Source: Glandiceps talaboti
Taxonomy: Eukaryota; Hemichordata; Enteropneusta; Spengelidae
Length of the DNA: 64,000 bases
Assembly (NCBI RefSeq): GCF_964340395.1
Contig: NC_135563.1
Location: 17,292,151-17,356,150 of the forward strand
Direction of reading: 5' to 3'
In this document: positions 26,639 through 62,000 of the stretch, in pieces
Layout of the letters: every line of letters begins with the position of its first letter
Position numbering within the stretch: the first letter of the stretch is position 1
Position numbers and translations under genes: made by a program
Notes under the pieces: model-generated
Databases searched by the model: none
Seen by the model: the letters and a program-made list of their open reading frames with translations, nothing else
Told to the model about the DNA's origin: nothing

Positions 26639-26860
26639 GGTGGATATTATACTTGTATTTAGAAAACTTGGCAAAAGCTAGTCGCCGAAGCAACGGCCCA
26701 TGTAGTTGATCACGAACTTATTGTAATTCCAAGAAGTCACTTCCTTGTTTATATCCTCGCAATTTGCGCAGTCTTTTGCGCAGCTGATACGACCTTTCAA
26801 CTCAGGCAACCTTTGACCTGTTAGGAATTTGTACTGTACTGGGCTCGGTTGTCATCGATA
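26639..26860. promoter_or_regulatory. Putative bidirectional promoter, adaptor / Schlafen
   Basis: The start codon of the minus-strand adaptor (26638) and the ATG of the provisional first plus-strand exon (26861) are only 222 bp apart and point away from each other. The surrounding 400 bp has more CpG dinucleotides than the AT-rich flanks. ETS-like cores are seen at 26738-26746 (CACTTCCTT), 26617-26623 (CCGGAAG, inside exon 1) and 26480-26487 (ACTTCCGG, intron 1). ETS sites are typical of CpG-type bidirectional and haematopoietic promoters. No TATA box is evident. Transcription start sites are not visible from sequence. Confidence 0.5.
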
Positions 26861-26911
26861 ATGAGGATGTCATCGCTTAACGTGACAAAGGATAAAATAA
26901 GAGACAACCAT
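26861..26911 (+). CDS. Provisional first coding exon of the Schlafen-like gene
   Basis: ATG at 26861 opens 17 codons (MRMSSLNVTKDKIRDNH) that end at a strong GTAAGT donor in phase 0; a second in-frame ATG lies two codons on. The other two frames contain stops, so if this exon is coding the frame is fixed. It can join the open segment 28059-28152 in frame. Assignment to the Schlafen-like gene rests on strand, proximity and phase, not on homology. Confidence 0.4.
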
Positions 26912-27279
26912 GTAAGTATTAATCTGTATTCCTGTGTGTATAATCTAAACACACAATATGTACAGAAATTTAATCACGTGTAAATGAAATACATATGTAT
27001 ATATGTGTATGTTATTGTATGTGTATGTGTGTATGTGTGTGTATGTATCACAGTATGTGTACATAGTTATAACTTTACTGACCTAATAATGCTCTTTTTT
27101 AGTTTTTAGCAACAACCCTTTGATTGAATTAAGTTTTGTTGAGAGCACCCAGTGTTTATTTGTATATAGTTTAATATATCATGTATGTAGTTGTATATAT
27201 AGTTATCCATTCCATATGTGTATATATACATATATATACATATATATATACATATATATATAATCTAAACACACAATAT

Positions 27280-27280
27280 G

Positions 27281-27369
<89 letters not shown>
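27280..27369. repeat. (TA)n microsatellite, first block
   Basis: About 90 bp of pure TA dinucleotide, preceded by mixed CATATA repeats from about 27220. Open frames of alternating Tyr-Ile across it are artefacts. Confidence 0.95.
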
Positions 27370-27376
<7 letters not shown>

Positions 27377-27475
27377 TTTCATTCTTCTTTCGCCAAGTAG
27401 AGTGCTCGATCACCTTGGAGAGCTATCATACATAAAAATGAAAGAAGACGAGTCTGATATTACATTGTGGAATTA

Positions 27476-27652
<177 letters not shown>

Positions 27653-28058
27653 CTCGGTGAGTATCAATCTGCTATAAGACAGTGCTCTATACCGCAGTGG
27701 CAGAGCGTAATAGTTTTGGTAGTACTGGAACTCTTTCTTGGGTGTAACTCGGAGTTTCACGCATATTGCGATCATCAGACACTCACACTTATATATATAT
27801 ATATAGTTTTTTGGTTTTTTTTGTTTTTTTGTTAAGGACATATTTTTGTTACTGTAGGCCTATAATATGCCTAGATAAGATTAATGCATATATATACTTA
27901 CATCAATACTGTACATCATCTGACTTTGGATAACTATTAAAATACATTAAGTGTAATCTCAACAATGTATGAAGTGTGAAGTATGGTCTTGACTTAATGA
28001 AAGAGAATATTACTATTATTAGATATATTAGAATGGAATTTTTGTTCTTATGAAACAG

Positions 28059-28152
28059 ATATCTTGTCACACAGACAAGGATAGAGTACAGGCCCTCTAT
28101 CATGATAGATGGACTTGTACAAAATCACCTAAGAATGTGATGAAGTTCAGAG
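28059..28152 (+). CDS. Provisional second exon of the Schlafen-like gene
   Basis: An ACAG acceptor precedes 28059 and a GTAGTG donor follows 28152. Only one frame is open (ISCHTDKDRVQALYHDRWTC and on to MKFR), and it matches the phase of 26861-26911. The exon ends in phase 1. The good acceptor before 28209 needs phase 2 and so does not fit. An ATTGCAG acceptor before 28178 does fit, but leaves an intron of only 25 nt. No homology recognised. Confidence 0.3.
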
Positions 28153-28208
28153 GTAGTGAACAATTACATCATTGCAGATTCGTTTTATGTATATTTTCAT
28201 ATTTTCAG

Positions 28209-29167
28209 GGATGTTACCAACTTGGGCGACACTATCCTACACTGTGATGTTGATATCACCAAACGGGTCAATGAAGGAGAAAACGCCAAAGTACAAGTTT
28301 ATTTGTGTGCATTATTGAACTCTGGTGGTGGTATTCTTCATTTACATAATCTTACTGGTAACGAAACTCATGCCAAATCATTGGACACTTGGTGGAGTGG
28401 AATAGAACAGCATTTAAAATGGCTGCTGTCTGAAGACGACATATGTAATTATGTCGATTTGGTTGGTGACTTTAACGATCAGGATTTTTATGTTTTTGTG
28501 AAAACTGCAGATCATATATGTACAATTCGTTATCATGCTAGAGTTCCAACCGATACTGCTACACTATTTCTCAGCTATCACACTGCGGTCAAACTCGTTA
28601 CAAGTCAACATGGTAGAGTCGGTCTTTTATCGGAGCTGCCACGACATCCAGCACAATTCAAGTATGGTGAACCTATAGATGGCATTGGACAAGAGACATC
28701 ACAGATTCAGTTCAAATATCTTAGCTGTGAGAAAGACCCCAACCACGAACCAATCTCCGACAGAATCAGTTGGTTTATACGGAGATACGTTTCAGCATTT
28801 GCAAACCACGCAGGAGGGCACATATTCTTCGGTGTTGAAGACAAGAATTGTTTTGTTTATGGTGAAGACATGCCTGCGAAGACACAGAATGATATTGTAG
28901 CCAAAGTTGAAGAGAGAATGCAAAGAACTATATGGATGAAGGAAGAAAATAAAGTTGAAAGAGGCATACACTGGGATGTGGCATTTTATCCAGTTGATAA
29001 TTTGCCATCTACGATTACTGGACCTCGTTTTGTGGTTGTGGTTTCCATAGTCAGTTATCCGGGATTGGTATATACACAGCCTCCAGAGAGTTACCACATT
29101 GTTGGTGATAAAGTAGAAGAAATGTCATTTTCAGAATGGAGAGCGAATATACTCACGCAAGTCACAG
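28209..29167 (+). other. Schlafen core domain exon
   Basis: A TATTTTCAG acceptor precedes 28209 and a GTATAC donor follows 29167. The 319 codons cover both lobes of the Schlafen core. The first runs from VTNLGDT through ALLNSGGG and an FVKT strand. The second runs from QFKYGEPIDGIGQETSQIQF through RYVSAFANHAGGHIFFGV to the SYHIVGDKVEEMSFSEW end, which matches the family's conserved final helix. The same open frame continues upstream to 28178, so the exact exon start is uncertain. Confidence 0.82.
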
Positions 29168-32100
29168 GTATACTTTGACAACCATTAAAAATGCTCTTCT
29201 GTCAAAGCTGCAAGAAAAGAAAGTTTGGCTGATGTAATTGCCAAATTCTTGTATGAAGATGTGCACTATTAAAGCTAGAGCATTTCACATAAAAAAAACT
29301 GTTAACCTGAAATATTCTGTTGGCTGACTCAACAAAAATCAGACTATAAATTACTGGCGCAACATAATTTTTTCTTTCCATGAGTTATAGTGATCAGCAC
29401 CAATGTAACAACTGTACTAAAAGTCAAAATGTAGCAATATTAGTAAGATTTTTTGTCCAGTTTTCTTTCAGGATATCTATTGTAGTTTATATTGTAAAAA
29501 GTATATTCATCAACTAAAATCAAATCTTGAAAAGATGAAAGATTTTAGATCTTTGAAATGTCTACAATAAATGATATTTTAATTTATTGATATCGAAACA
29601 CACATGGGAGGATTCTCTTCTTTCTCTTCAATCACTGCCTCAAAGATTACATGGTTTATTGATATGAATATGTCTTAAACCACATCTTAAACTATTTCCT
29701 TAAACACATTCATCAGGTCAGTAAAACATAGTAATAATACGTTCTTGTACCACAACAAGGGTAGTAATGATATGTTCTTGTACCACAACAAGGGTAGTAA
29801 TGATATGTTCTTGTACCATGACAAGGGTAGTAATGATATGTTCTTGTAGTACCATGACCAAGTGTATATACAGAGTAATAATATGTAATATTATCTTCCT
29901 AGTAATAATACGTTCTTGTACCACAACAAGGGTAGTAATGATATTTTCTTGTACCATGACCAAGGGTAGTAATGATATGTTCTTGTACCACAACAAGGGT
30001 AGTAATGATATGTTCCTAGTAATAATACGTTCTTGTACCACGACCAACTGTCTGTTTCCTGGATTGACCACTAGGCAGTGCCTAGCCACCCAGTAGTAAA
30101 GCCAGCAAACAGAGAGTTTGACAAAGCCTGTCGACCTCAGCTTTCGAAACATTTCTCGTAATAAGAACCCTTGGTCATTTGACAAGGATTTATTATTACT
30201 ATGTTAAACTATAGATATGTGCCAGGTGTAATAATTGTCAAGCACTTTGAACAGAGTGGGAAAGTACTATATAAAAACAATTTGTTTTTCTATTCTAGAT
30301 ATAGAGGAATTGAGATTTCGGTATCATAGACTTGATGTACACAGTCCAAAGTCTCTACCTATCTATGTACTACAAGATTCTATCAAGACAATACAACACA
30401 AGTACTTCTCAAGTAAGTTTAAATTTTGCCACTGCCTTTTGTTTCTGAATGGTGAATGTTTTTGGTGAATTACTATTGTGCCAAGTCAACCCAGCTGTAG
30501 TTGGGTACCTGGTAGGACAGAGGTTGCAATGTGATTGTTTGTATCCCAGGGAGTTGAGGAAGTTACATATATAGGGCATTGTGCGACTATATGTCTGTGC
30601 CAGGGTAATAATTGTACTGCAATATGATCACAGCATCCATAGTGGAAGGCACTTTATAATGATGTAATATTATTAATCTATTATCACAAATAACAGATTT
30701 CCATATCATTTTACTTTTTGTTGCAGTTTCAGAAGACTCTGTAAAAATCTGTCCAAATGTTGACTACCTTCCAACTATGGCTTCCATCGCAGCAAATCAC
30801 TGGATCCATGAATTCATCCCTCAAACAACTACCATGACAGGAATAGCTTTACTTCTTGACTCCTGGGTCTTCAGTGTGCTGGTTACCATGACAAAACCTG
30901 CAGGAATTGTCTGTAATGTCCTCTTACTTACAACAACAGGAATCTTCCTCCTGAGTCTGCTGGAGGGCGCTGTAACTGATGCAGTGAGAGAGTACACTGT
31001 TCACCTGGGCAAGTCTTTGAAGAGAAAGCTTGTGCTACATGGTGGTTCTCAGGAGAAATTTCATGTCATCTGCCATGTCGTGAACTGTTCACAAAGTGAA
31101 ACAACAATAATACCAGAATATAAGAATTCGCCATTATCCCAGTACCAAATGACTCAACACAAACTAGAAAATATTCTGTACAGTTTGGTTGTCGTCATGA
31201 CAACCTACACACCAGTTGTCAGTGAATCCCAGCTCCAGGACAAAAAATTCCTTCTGACTCTGAGTTTACGACAATTTGAGTTGCTATGGCAACATCAAAA
31301 CAGTAAGGAATTATGGGTATATGGTCCAGCAGGAGCAGGCAAGACATTAATGGCAGTACAGTTCATTCAGAAACTACTACTACAGGGTTGCACTCAAGAC
31401 CAGATCCTTTATCTGTGTGAACACCAAGCACTTTGTGATAAAATCAGGTAACAAACACAACTTCAGACATTTAGTGGGATGTTCATGTGATAGTGCTGAT
31501 AGGGCTAAACTGTAATAAACTATATTGTACATTTATATAGATTGTAAGATATGTTATGTTGCTCTGCTCTCACTGGCCTAGTCCTACAAGGATTGGCCAA
31601 TGCTTGAGGACACCCTGTCATGGCGTACCTTTACAGGCTAACATTTATATCGATAACTTAAAGATCTTTCATCAAAATTGGGACATATTTCTCAAAAATC
31701 TCCAAAACTCTAATAATACTTATATTTCATCATTCTTTTTCACAGAAGCCTCAATCTATGTAAAACAGTATGTAGAAGGGATCTCATGGTGGCTCACAAA
31801 AGTGGAAATCTTGAGACGTCTCCGAATGGTTTCTATGGTAACATTAGGAGCATCGTTATTGATGAAGCACAGAATTTCAAAGATAGGGATGGAGACTGGT
31901 ATGGTTTAGTGAAGAAGGTTATCACAAAGGGAAATGATGGAAATGGCTGCCATGGTTACCTATGGGCTTTTATAGATGTCGGAATGCAGGTACATAAATT
32001 CCCAACTGGTATTCCTGATCTTACTACGAAGAATAAATTTCATCTCACTCAAGTTCTCAGAAACTCTGGAGAAATTTTAGGGTTTGCATCCCAGTTTCTG

Positions 32101-32547
32101 AGCAACAGAGAGGAGTTCGACTCTTGCGAGTTGCCGGTACTGCAAAATTCTCCTGCAGAGAAAGTGAAATTCCTTGCATGTCCTCCTGGAAACTTTAGCG
32201 ATGTTCTTCCTCAGCTTGTAGGCGAGTATTCGCAACATGGGTACGATGTCAGTGATATCGCAATCTTGTTCAGTAAGCGAAAGCAAGTGGATGCTAACAA
32301 AGAACTACCTGTCGATGCACATGTTAATACAGTCAAGCACTTTAGTGGTTTAGAAAGACCTGTTGTCATCGCAGTCCACCCAGAGATCAACCCTAGTACA
32401 GCCGATTACAATAATTTTATGTTGAATCTCGCATCAAGGGCTACCTCAGAATTGGTTATCATTAGTCCTTCAGAATCAGAACTGAGACAGCTCCAAGGAG
32501 TTTGCAACTCAACAGACAAATCCAAAGATGACCAGCAGTTACCATAG
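28209..32547 (+). CDS. Schlafen-like protein, long (helicase-containing) type
   Basis: Exons 28209-29167, 30299-30412, 30727-31447 and 31746-32547 join in phase to 864 codons plus stop TAG. Numbering from Asp at 28210: LLNSGGG at 35-41 and AFANHAGGHIFFGVEDK at 196-212 are the two lobes of the Schlafen core (AlbA_2 type). The linker has LLDSW where Schlafens have SWADL. Walker A GPAGAGKT is at 557-564 and Walker B VIDEAQ around 637. LTQVLRNSGEI and HFSGLERPVVI follow as SF1-type motifs. Vertebrate long Schlafens (SLFN5, 11, 13 type) cleave tRNA or act on stalled replication forks and restrict viruses. Length agrees with human SLFN11 (901 residues). By eye, Glu of the nuclease triad is kept at 162 and Asp at 211, but the second Glu is Gln167. 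The His/Cys zinc ligands also appear lost except one His, so nuclease activity is doubtful. The N-terminus may extend through the provisional exons at 26861 and 28059. Confidence 0.88.
29728..30053. repeat. ~32-bp minisatellite in Schlafen intron
   Basis: About nine units of AGTAATGATATGTTCTTGTA then CCACAACAAGGGT, with CCATGACC variants and one interruption near 29850-29905. It lies between the core exon and the 30299 exon. Both strands are open across it, giving repetitive hypothetical proteins that I do not consider real. Confidence 0.88.
30299..31447 (+). other. Schlafen linker and Walker A exons
   Basis: Exon 30299-30412 (38 codons) follows a TTCTATTCTAG acceptor and ends in GTAAGT. Exon 30727-31447 (721 nt) follows TTGCAG and ends AG|GTAACA in phase 2. 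They encode the SWADL-type linker (LLDSWVFSVL, then KPAGIVCNVLL) and the start of the P-loop domain: SLRQFELLW, then WVYGPAGAGKTLMAVQ, then ILYLCEHQALCDKI. This last motif matches the Tyr-Val-Cys-Glu-Asn-Gln strand of vertebrate Schlafens. Confidence 0.82.
31746..32547 (+). other. Schlafen helicase C-terminal exon and stop
   Basis: Begins after a TTTTTCACAG acceptor in phase 2 and reads 267 codons to TAG at 32545-32547. IRSIVIDEAQNFKDRDGDWY includes the Walker B/motif II and the GDWYG signature shared with long vertebrate Schlafens. Motif IV-VI equivalents follow: LTQVLRNSGE, VSDIAILFSKRKQ, KHFSGLERPVVIAVHP, LASRATSELVII. Confidence 0.85.
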
Positions 32548-32806
32548 GATATGGGAACTGGCCACCATCTTGAATGCTGCATCATGGGAAATACAATATT
32601 TCATTGTTAAGTAATTTGGCACATTGTAGATACTGGTAATATTTCACATACTTCATACTACTTATATTGATGGCAAGTGAACGCTTACAAGATTCGAATG
32701 TCACTTAATCTTTGCACCATGCTACGAGTACTGAAATCACCTTCGGTATTATAAATTCTATAAAATGTATAAGATAACTCAATAGTTATACTATTCTAAT
32801 TTTAAT

Positions 32807-32812
32807 AATAAA
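32807..32812 (+). terminator. Candidate polyadenylation signal of the Schlafen-like gene
   Basis: AATAAA 260 bp after the stop codon, followed about 20 bp later by a GTGACTGTTGAGGT stretch that could be the GU-rich downstream element. It is the first canonical signal I noted after the stop. Confidence 0.45.
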
Positions 32813-33333
32813 AATATGTAAAACAATTACAAGTGACTGTTGAGGTCAGTTTTATTGGTGCTATATTATAATCAGGATTGAAATATAAGTGTAACACTGT
32901 GTCTGTTTGCAGATACAGATATATTCTGACTGTAATCAATATACATAAAACTGTAGATTTATGGATTTATATCATTTATTTATCAATTGATAGCATCATT
33001 TTTACTATTTCTGAATCAATCAATTAATCAATCAAAAGAATTTGTATAGCACCAAAATCAAATACGACGTAATGTTCTATGAATCATGTTGCTGATCGAA
33101 TTACTGTGGGTTGCAATTTGATATAAAGTTAGGAGTACTTTTTTGGCAGAATGACAGATTGTGGAATGACAAAGGGACCACATCTACAAGGACTTAGCTT
33201 TGGTTTGAAAGATAAAGTTTACATATCTTTCATATTTTGAACTTTAACTTTGAACTTCCGATTTTCAAAGAACTACCTCCAATAATGTTGAAAGAGAAAC
33301 CTCATTCAAAAATGTCAGGTCATGTATTACATG

Positions 33334-33670
33334 TAATGTGACCCACTGGATGAGAAGCGTGGATTTATTTTGAATTTTCAATTGATAAAACAACTATGTT
33401 TTTCTACTTGAAAAAACAATGTGAAAGAACATATACCAGGTCTTTGTTTTTAACTCAACTAATTGCAAAAAACTTTGAAAAATGTGTAAAATGGTTGTTA
33501 TTGTAGATACAATAACAAACTTTTATACATTTTTTTTTAGTTTTTTGTAATTCATTGAAAATTATAAACACAAATCCAGTCAATACTTATTAAAAGTTTT
33601 TTTCAAGACTGAAAGCATAGGAAAGTTTTTCTGTCAATTAAAAATCCAAAAATCCACATGGCCACTTTAA
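33334..33670. mobile_element. Diverged inverted-repeat MITE (copy 1)
   Basis: The right end reads ATGGCCACTTTAAG and pairs loosely with the left end near 33334-33390 (shared GTGGATTT and TTTTCAATTGA in inverted order). The interior resembles the element at 53016-53337: AATGTGAAA, CATATACCA, TTGTTATTGTA and ACAATAACAAACTTT occur in the same order. The two are copies of one family; this one has the more decayed left arm. Confidence 0.6.
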
Positions 33671-34427
33671 GATTTGACATTTGAAAGTAAAGTACTAGTA
33701 TCATCCATGTGACTAAAGCTTGCATGAAAAACTGAAATATACTGTATTATGTTTATATGTTTGTTTCTATTCATTGAAAATGGAAATGTATTGTAAATGT
33801 TATCGTATCAAATTGTGATTTAATAAAATTAAGAATTTATATCGAAATATATATCATGGTATATTATAATTGTGGAAATGTAAATGTATTGTTGTGTAAT
33901 TCAACAAATTTAATTTTATGAAATCATGATTTGATGAAATCAAGTATAAAATAAAATGTATAAATATCGCGTTACTTGTATAAGTAAATATGGAAATAGA
34001 AATATATTGTTCGTCATGTAACTCAACAAATGTTATTTTTATGCAATCATGATTTTATGAGATGGAGAGTAAAATAAAATAATTTATAAATGTGAAAGGC
34101 TTAGATTCTTGAAATTCCTACTGAAAATATAAAATACAACTATTGTAGAATTTAAGTAGCATTATCTCTTGATAATAATCTACCAGTGGTGCATATTCAC
34201 AAACTTTTCTTTATGTTGCCAATAAGTCTTCAGCTTTTGGTGTATGGTAGACTGTGAGGGCGCCCTGTCACAGGATACCTTGTATAGACTAGTGCATATA
34301 GGGGTCGTTTGGTTGCCATCTTTTTCCAATATCATTGGCGTAATTTTTTTCTAATCCTGCCATAGAGGGCGTCATTTTGTAATTATTTCGTTGGCTTGAA
34401 TAAATGTAGGGTCAATTAATAGATCAC

Positions 34428-34510
34428 AGACCCTCCACAACGTTGGTGGAGGGTCTATGGTTAGATCATGAGAAACATAGATAAAAGTGGCCGCCTTGAC
34501 CACTTTTATC
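34428..34510. other. Two adjacent perfect hairpins
   Basis: First hairpin: AGACCCTCCAC pairs with GTGGAGGGTCT (34428-34456, 7-base loop). Second: GATAAAAGTGG pairs with CCACTTTTATC (34480-34510, 9-base loop). Both have perfect 11-bp arms. They could be remains of a foldback element or a structured RNA; nothing further identifies them. Confidence 0.6.
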
Positions 34511-35249
34511 ATGATTGTTTGGAGAGGGATCCTACAAAAAACAAAAGATTGCATACATGAACAATGTGGTCTAATCTCTTTCATACTTTCTTGATGTGTC
34601 ACTTAAATTTCTCTATATTGCTTGTAATAAAAGAATATTAATATTTGTTACAGCACTGTCAAACTCTTTACTCAAACCTCCAGCACAGACCTATAACAGC
34701 ACAGCAACCCCTGATACTTCTTCAATGCCCAAGCACAGGTTAGCATACAGTTCCTGCTATCTCTGTGAGGGCAAACACTACTCAGCAACCTCTGCCCACC
34801 AAAACCCATTTACACTAGGTTTATAGTTTAAAAACGAAAAATTCATTGATATAAAAATAAGTTCTGGTATGAGTTGATGAAGAGATTTCTATTATTGCCA
34901 GTATAGAAATGACATATATGTATATGCATATGTAAGTATGTGTGTATAAATCTTAAACAAAAAAGATGGGTGACAAATTACATTTTTCGAAACTGAAATT
35001 TGTATCATGCATGTTGAAAAGCAAGAAAAAATGTAAGCTTGCTACAGTACAGTCTGCCCTCAGCGGTAATAATGATTTTGACACATGCCTTTTTTTCAAA
35101 AGAGTGAGCGAACGAGAGTATCGTGTTTTCTCGTGAAATGCAAGATTATATATTTCTTTGCTTTCGAGGGTGGAAGGGGAAGTAAACCGATGAACAGTTA
35201 GCCGAGAGGACGTCGAAACCAGAGAAGAGCTTCGAACGAAGCTGTCATC

Positions 35250-59063
<23,814 letters not shown>

Positions 59064-62000
59064 ACTCTGAAAAAAACCTGACAACATGCTGATGTCACTG
59101 AAGCACCATGCAGAGTTACACACAGATATCAAAGAAAGATGATAGAGGGGGCTGTTTAAAAAAAAAAATCAGCCTGTTGTCTGTGTCTGTTACATAGAAC
59201 TAACCACTACATATGAACCTTCAAGTCACATGTTGGTCAAGTGATGCTACAGAAAACTAGTCACAAGAAGGCAAAATATTGAGCTCCGATTTTGTTACAT
59301 GTGTTACCATTTCTCTATGTTGTGTTCACAGCTCATACATCTCTACACATTAGTAGTTTTTATCTGTTACTTTCTTTAGTGACTTAAATTTCTAAAACTC
59401 TATGAAATATTTTTACCAATTTATTTGACATTAGTTGTAGAAATGGAAAAACTGCTTGCCTTAGAAGCATAGGTGATTGTAAGTTATGACACAAAAATAC
59501 TCGAGTGTAGTTAAAGTGATTTCTTTGTAATTATAAACATCTAGTACTCACAGTACACTGAAAAGCCAACATTGGCAGAACTTCAATCACTGCATATATG
59601 ATTTGAATTTTTGAAATCATGATACCGATATATGAGCAAGTATTGATGCCTATCGTTGCTTTGATAATTAACCAAACTATTTTGTATCGCCAAGAACAGT
59701 TTACAATTATCCAATAATCTAGACTGAGCATGCTCAGACGCAAAGGACAATGGGATTATCTGTGATTATCGTATTACCTAATCTGGAATTACCAATGAAA
59801 AAAACCTCCCACAATGGTCAGGGTAACTATGAATTGATCATTCGTGGCTGCAAACAATGCAACAGTTTTGTTTACAATACCAATTCTTTAGTATTTATTA
59901 TCACGTTTCCCATGATGCAACATTCAACATGGCGGGTTTGTATTTTATGTGGAAATCAAAATCTAGAGATGGACTTGAGGCAGTCCATCAAATCTTACAA
60001 GCCTTGCAATCCAAAATAGATAGTCTGAAGAATGCACAAAAGACGAAATCCCGTCTGAATATTGTCTTGTTATTTCAGTAAATATCAAAGTATTGAATCA
60101 CATCTCAGAACACACATAGCATTTCAAGTTTCATCAGATAGTGTCGCACAAGTTTTCCCTCGACACTACTGTTTTTATCTCATTTTCTTTTCAATGCAAG
60201 AAATATGATTTATGCATTTGGTTTTTTTTATGCTAACTCATTTTATTGACTCAAAAAAAAATGACATTTACAGCTTGCAAACTACCACACTAAATTAATA
60301 TAAAATGCTCTAACATATTTATGATGGAATAATTATCATAGTTGTTAGTTTAAAGAAACTAGTGCGCGATCCAAAGCCTTGTTTGTAGACATGTTTGTTT
60401 GTTACTACTACAGTGGCAACATTGGTTTCGATGAACTGAGGCAGATAAAAACTATTGTGTTTATTGTGGCATGTACATATTAAAGTGAGTGATGCCTTAG
60501 TGATGTGGGTATAATTCTAATAATGGTGACACTGGAAGTAAATGAAATATTACATTGGAACTGGGAGTCTATGATAATATATATGATAAAATTGAAAAAT
60601 GTGTTTTCAGAGTTGTGCTAGTGTAATGTAAACGTCCATTGATAATGTCAACATGGTGTTTGTTTGTAGCTCGCTTGGTTTGTCGAAACCAATGTTACCT
60701 CTGTTGTATTTCATTATATTCTGACAAATATAAACTCAAAGTAGTTAATAGTATTGAAATCCACATACCTGTGTAGAATTTCAAATGAAAGTTTGGCAAA
60801 ACTAAGAATATGTTGCCAGATAGAAAGTTTGGCTTACCCTAACTGTAATGTAAGAATGCAGGACCAGCTTGGAAGCCCTGGCTCTATGTGCATCAAACAT
60901 TCTGAAAGTTGTATCTCGTAACAGACCAATCTAAATGCATGGACCTTCTTTGAATGTAGTTGTATATCAAGAAATGCTATTTTGTTGTCCGACATCCATA
61001 TATGTTTTGTTTCAGTAACATGCCAGTCTCCATGGTATATAGAAGTGTTTTTTGCCACACATGCACTCAAACATTATCATGTGCAAAACTTTTCACAGAA
61101 AAACTCTCATTTTGTATTAATTTTGAGATTTTTTTTTTTACAAATTTTGAGTACAAATCATGCAATATACAAATTGTGTGTTCACACAGATAACTTTTTA
61201 TAAATCTCCCAAACCTTTGTAATCATATGTTATATGATCTTTGTATATTTTCATTCTCTGTGAAATGACTGATATACATGCTAGTAAGCATTAGCCAATT
61301 TACAGAGTGGCTAATGCCAAAAAAAACGATATTTACACTGCTGCTGCCGTTGATTTCAATGATGGAAATTCACGTCTTCCATTGTGTGTGTAGTGTCAGC
61401 TATTTGAAAAAATGTATATAAAAAAGTATATGATCAATTTGTTCATAAATGTATACTCTACTCGCAGTAATATGAATAGTTCATAGTGGTTGTCATAAGG
61501 GTAGTAAATTGAGGAACTCATTCTTGCAAACCAGAGCTGTTATTTCTTCCGCAACACTGCAAAATAATGGCACGTTTTGGAAGGTACTATAAAAGAGCCT
61601 GTGGCTTGCAACGATGTGACAAACTATGATATACACCAGAAACAAATGGTAAAATCATATGAAAGTTGAGCGTCAAGAATTTTATGAACTTTTTGATATA
61701 CCAATAAAAGAATTATTTTTTCAGATACAGTGACTAATTCATTGACAAATTTTATGAGATGTCGGTGATATTAATTTTAGGTTATGTAGATAGGTACTGT
61801 TAATTTGTAAAAGTGATTGCTTAGTTTTATTCAGGCTGATGATGGTTTATTAGATTTGCCAAATGATTGTGAAAACTTGTGACAAATGCAGAGGTAAATG
61901 AGAGCTTTAGCAGCCATAAGCTTCAGAACTTGTATCTCAATATTAGCCATCCAATCACAGTTGACTGTATTTCTAATACAACAGTCAACCAATCAGCTTT

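Larger units (their letters stand above)
32813..35249. other. Intergenic region between Schlafen-like gene and ZIP13
   Basis: No coding gene seen. It contains an AATC-rich stretch near 33018, an inverted-repeat element at 33334-33670 and two adjacent hairpins at 34428-34510. The last 150 bp before 35250 are less AT-rich and probably hold the ZIP13 promoter and 5' UTR. A three-codon upstream ORF (ATG AAC AGT TAG) at 35190-35201 would lie in that leader. Confidence 0.5.

Noticed and set aside
31556-31909. 117-codon plus-strand ORF overlapping the Schlafen C-terminal exon
   Set aside because: Wrong frame; the exon from 31746 in the other frame carries the Walker B and later helicase motifs.
59750-60081. 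Two overlapping plus-strand ORFs in the ZIP13 3' flank
   Set aside because: No recognised domain, no splice or start context; consistent with chance in a 3' UTR.
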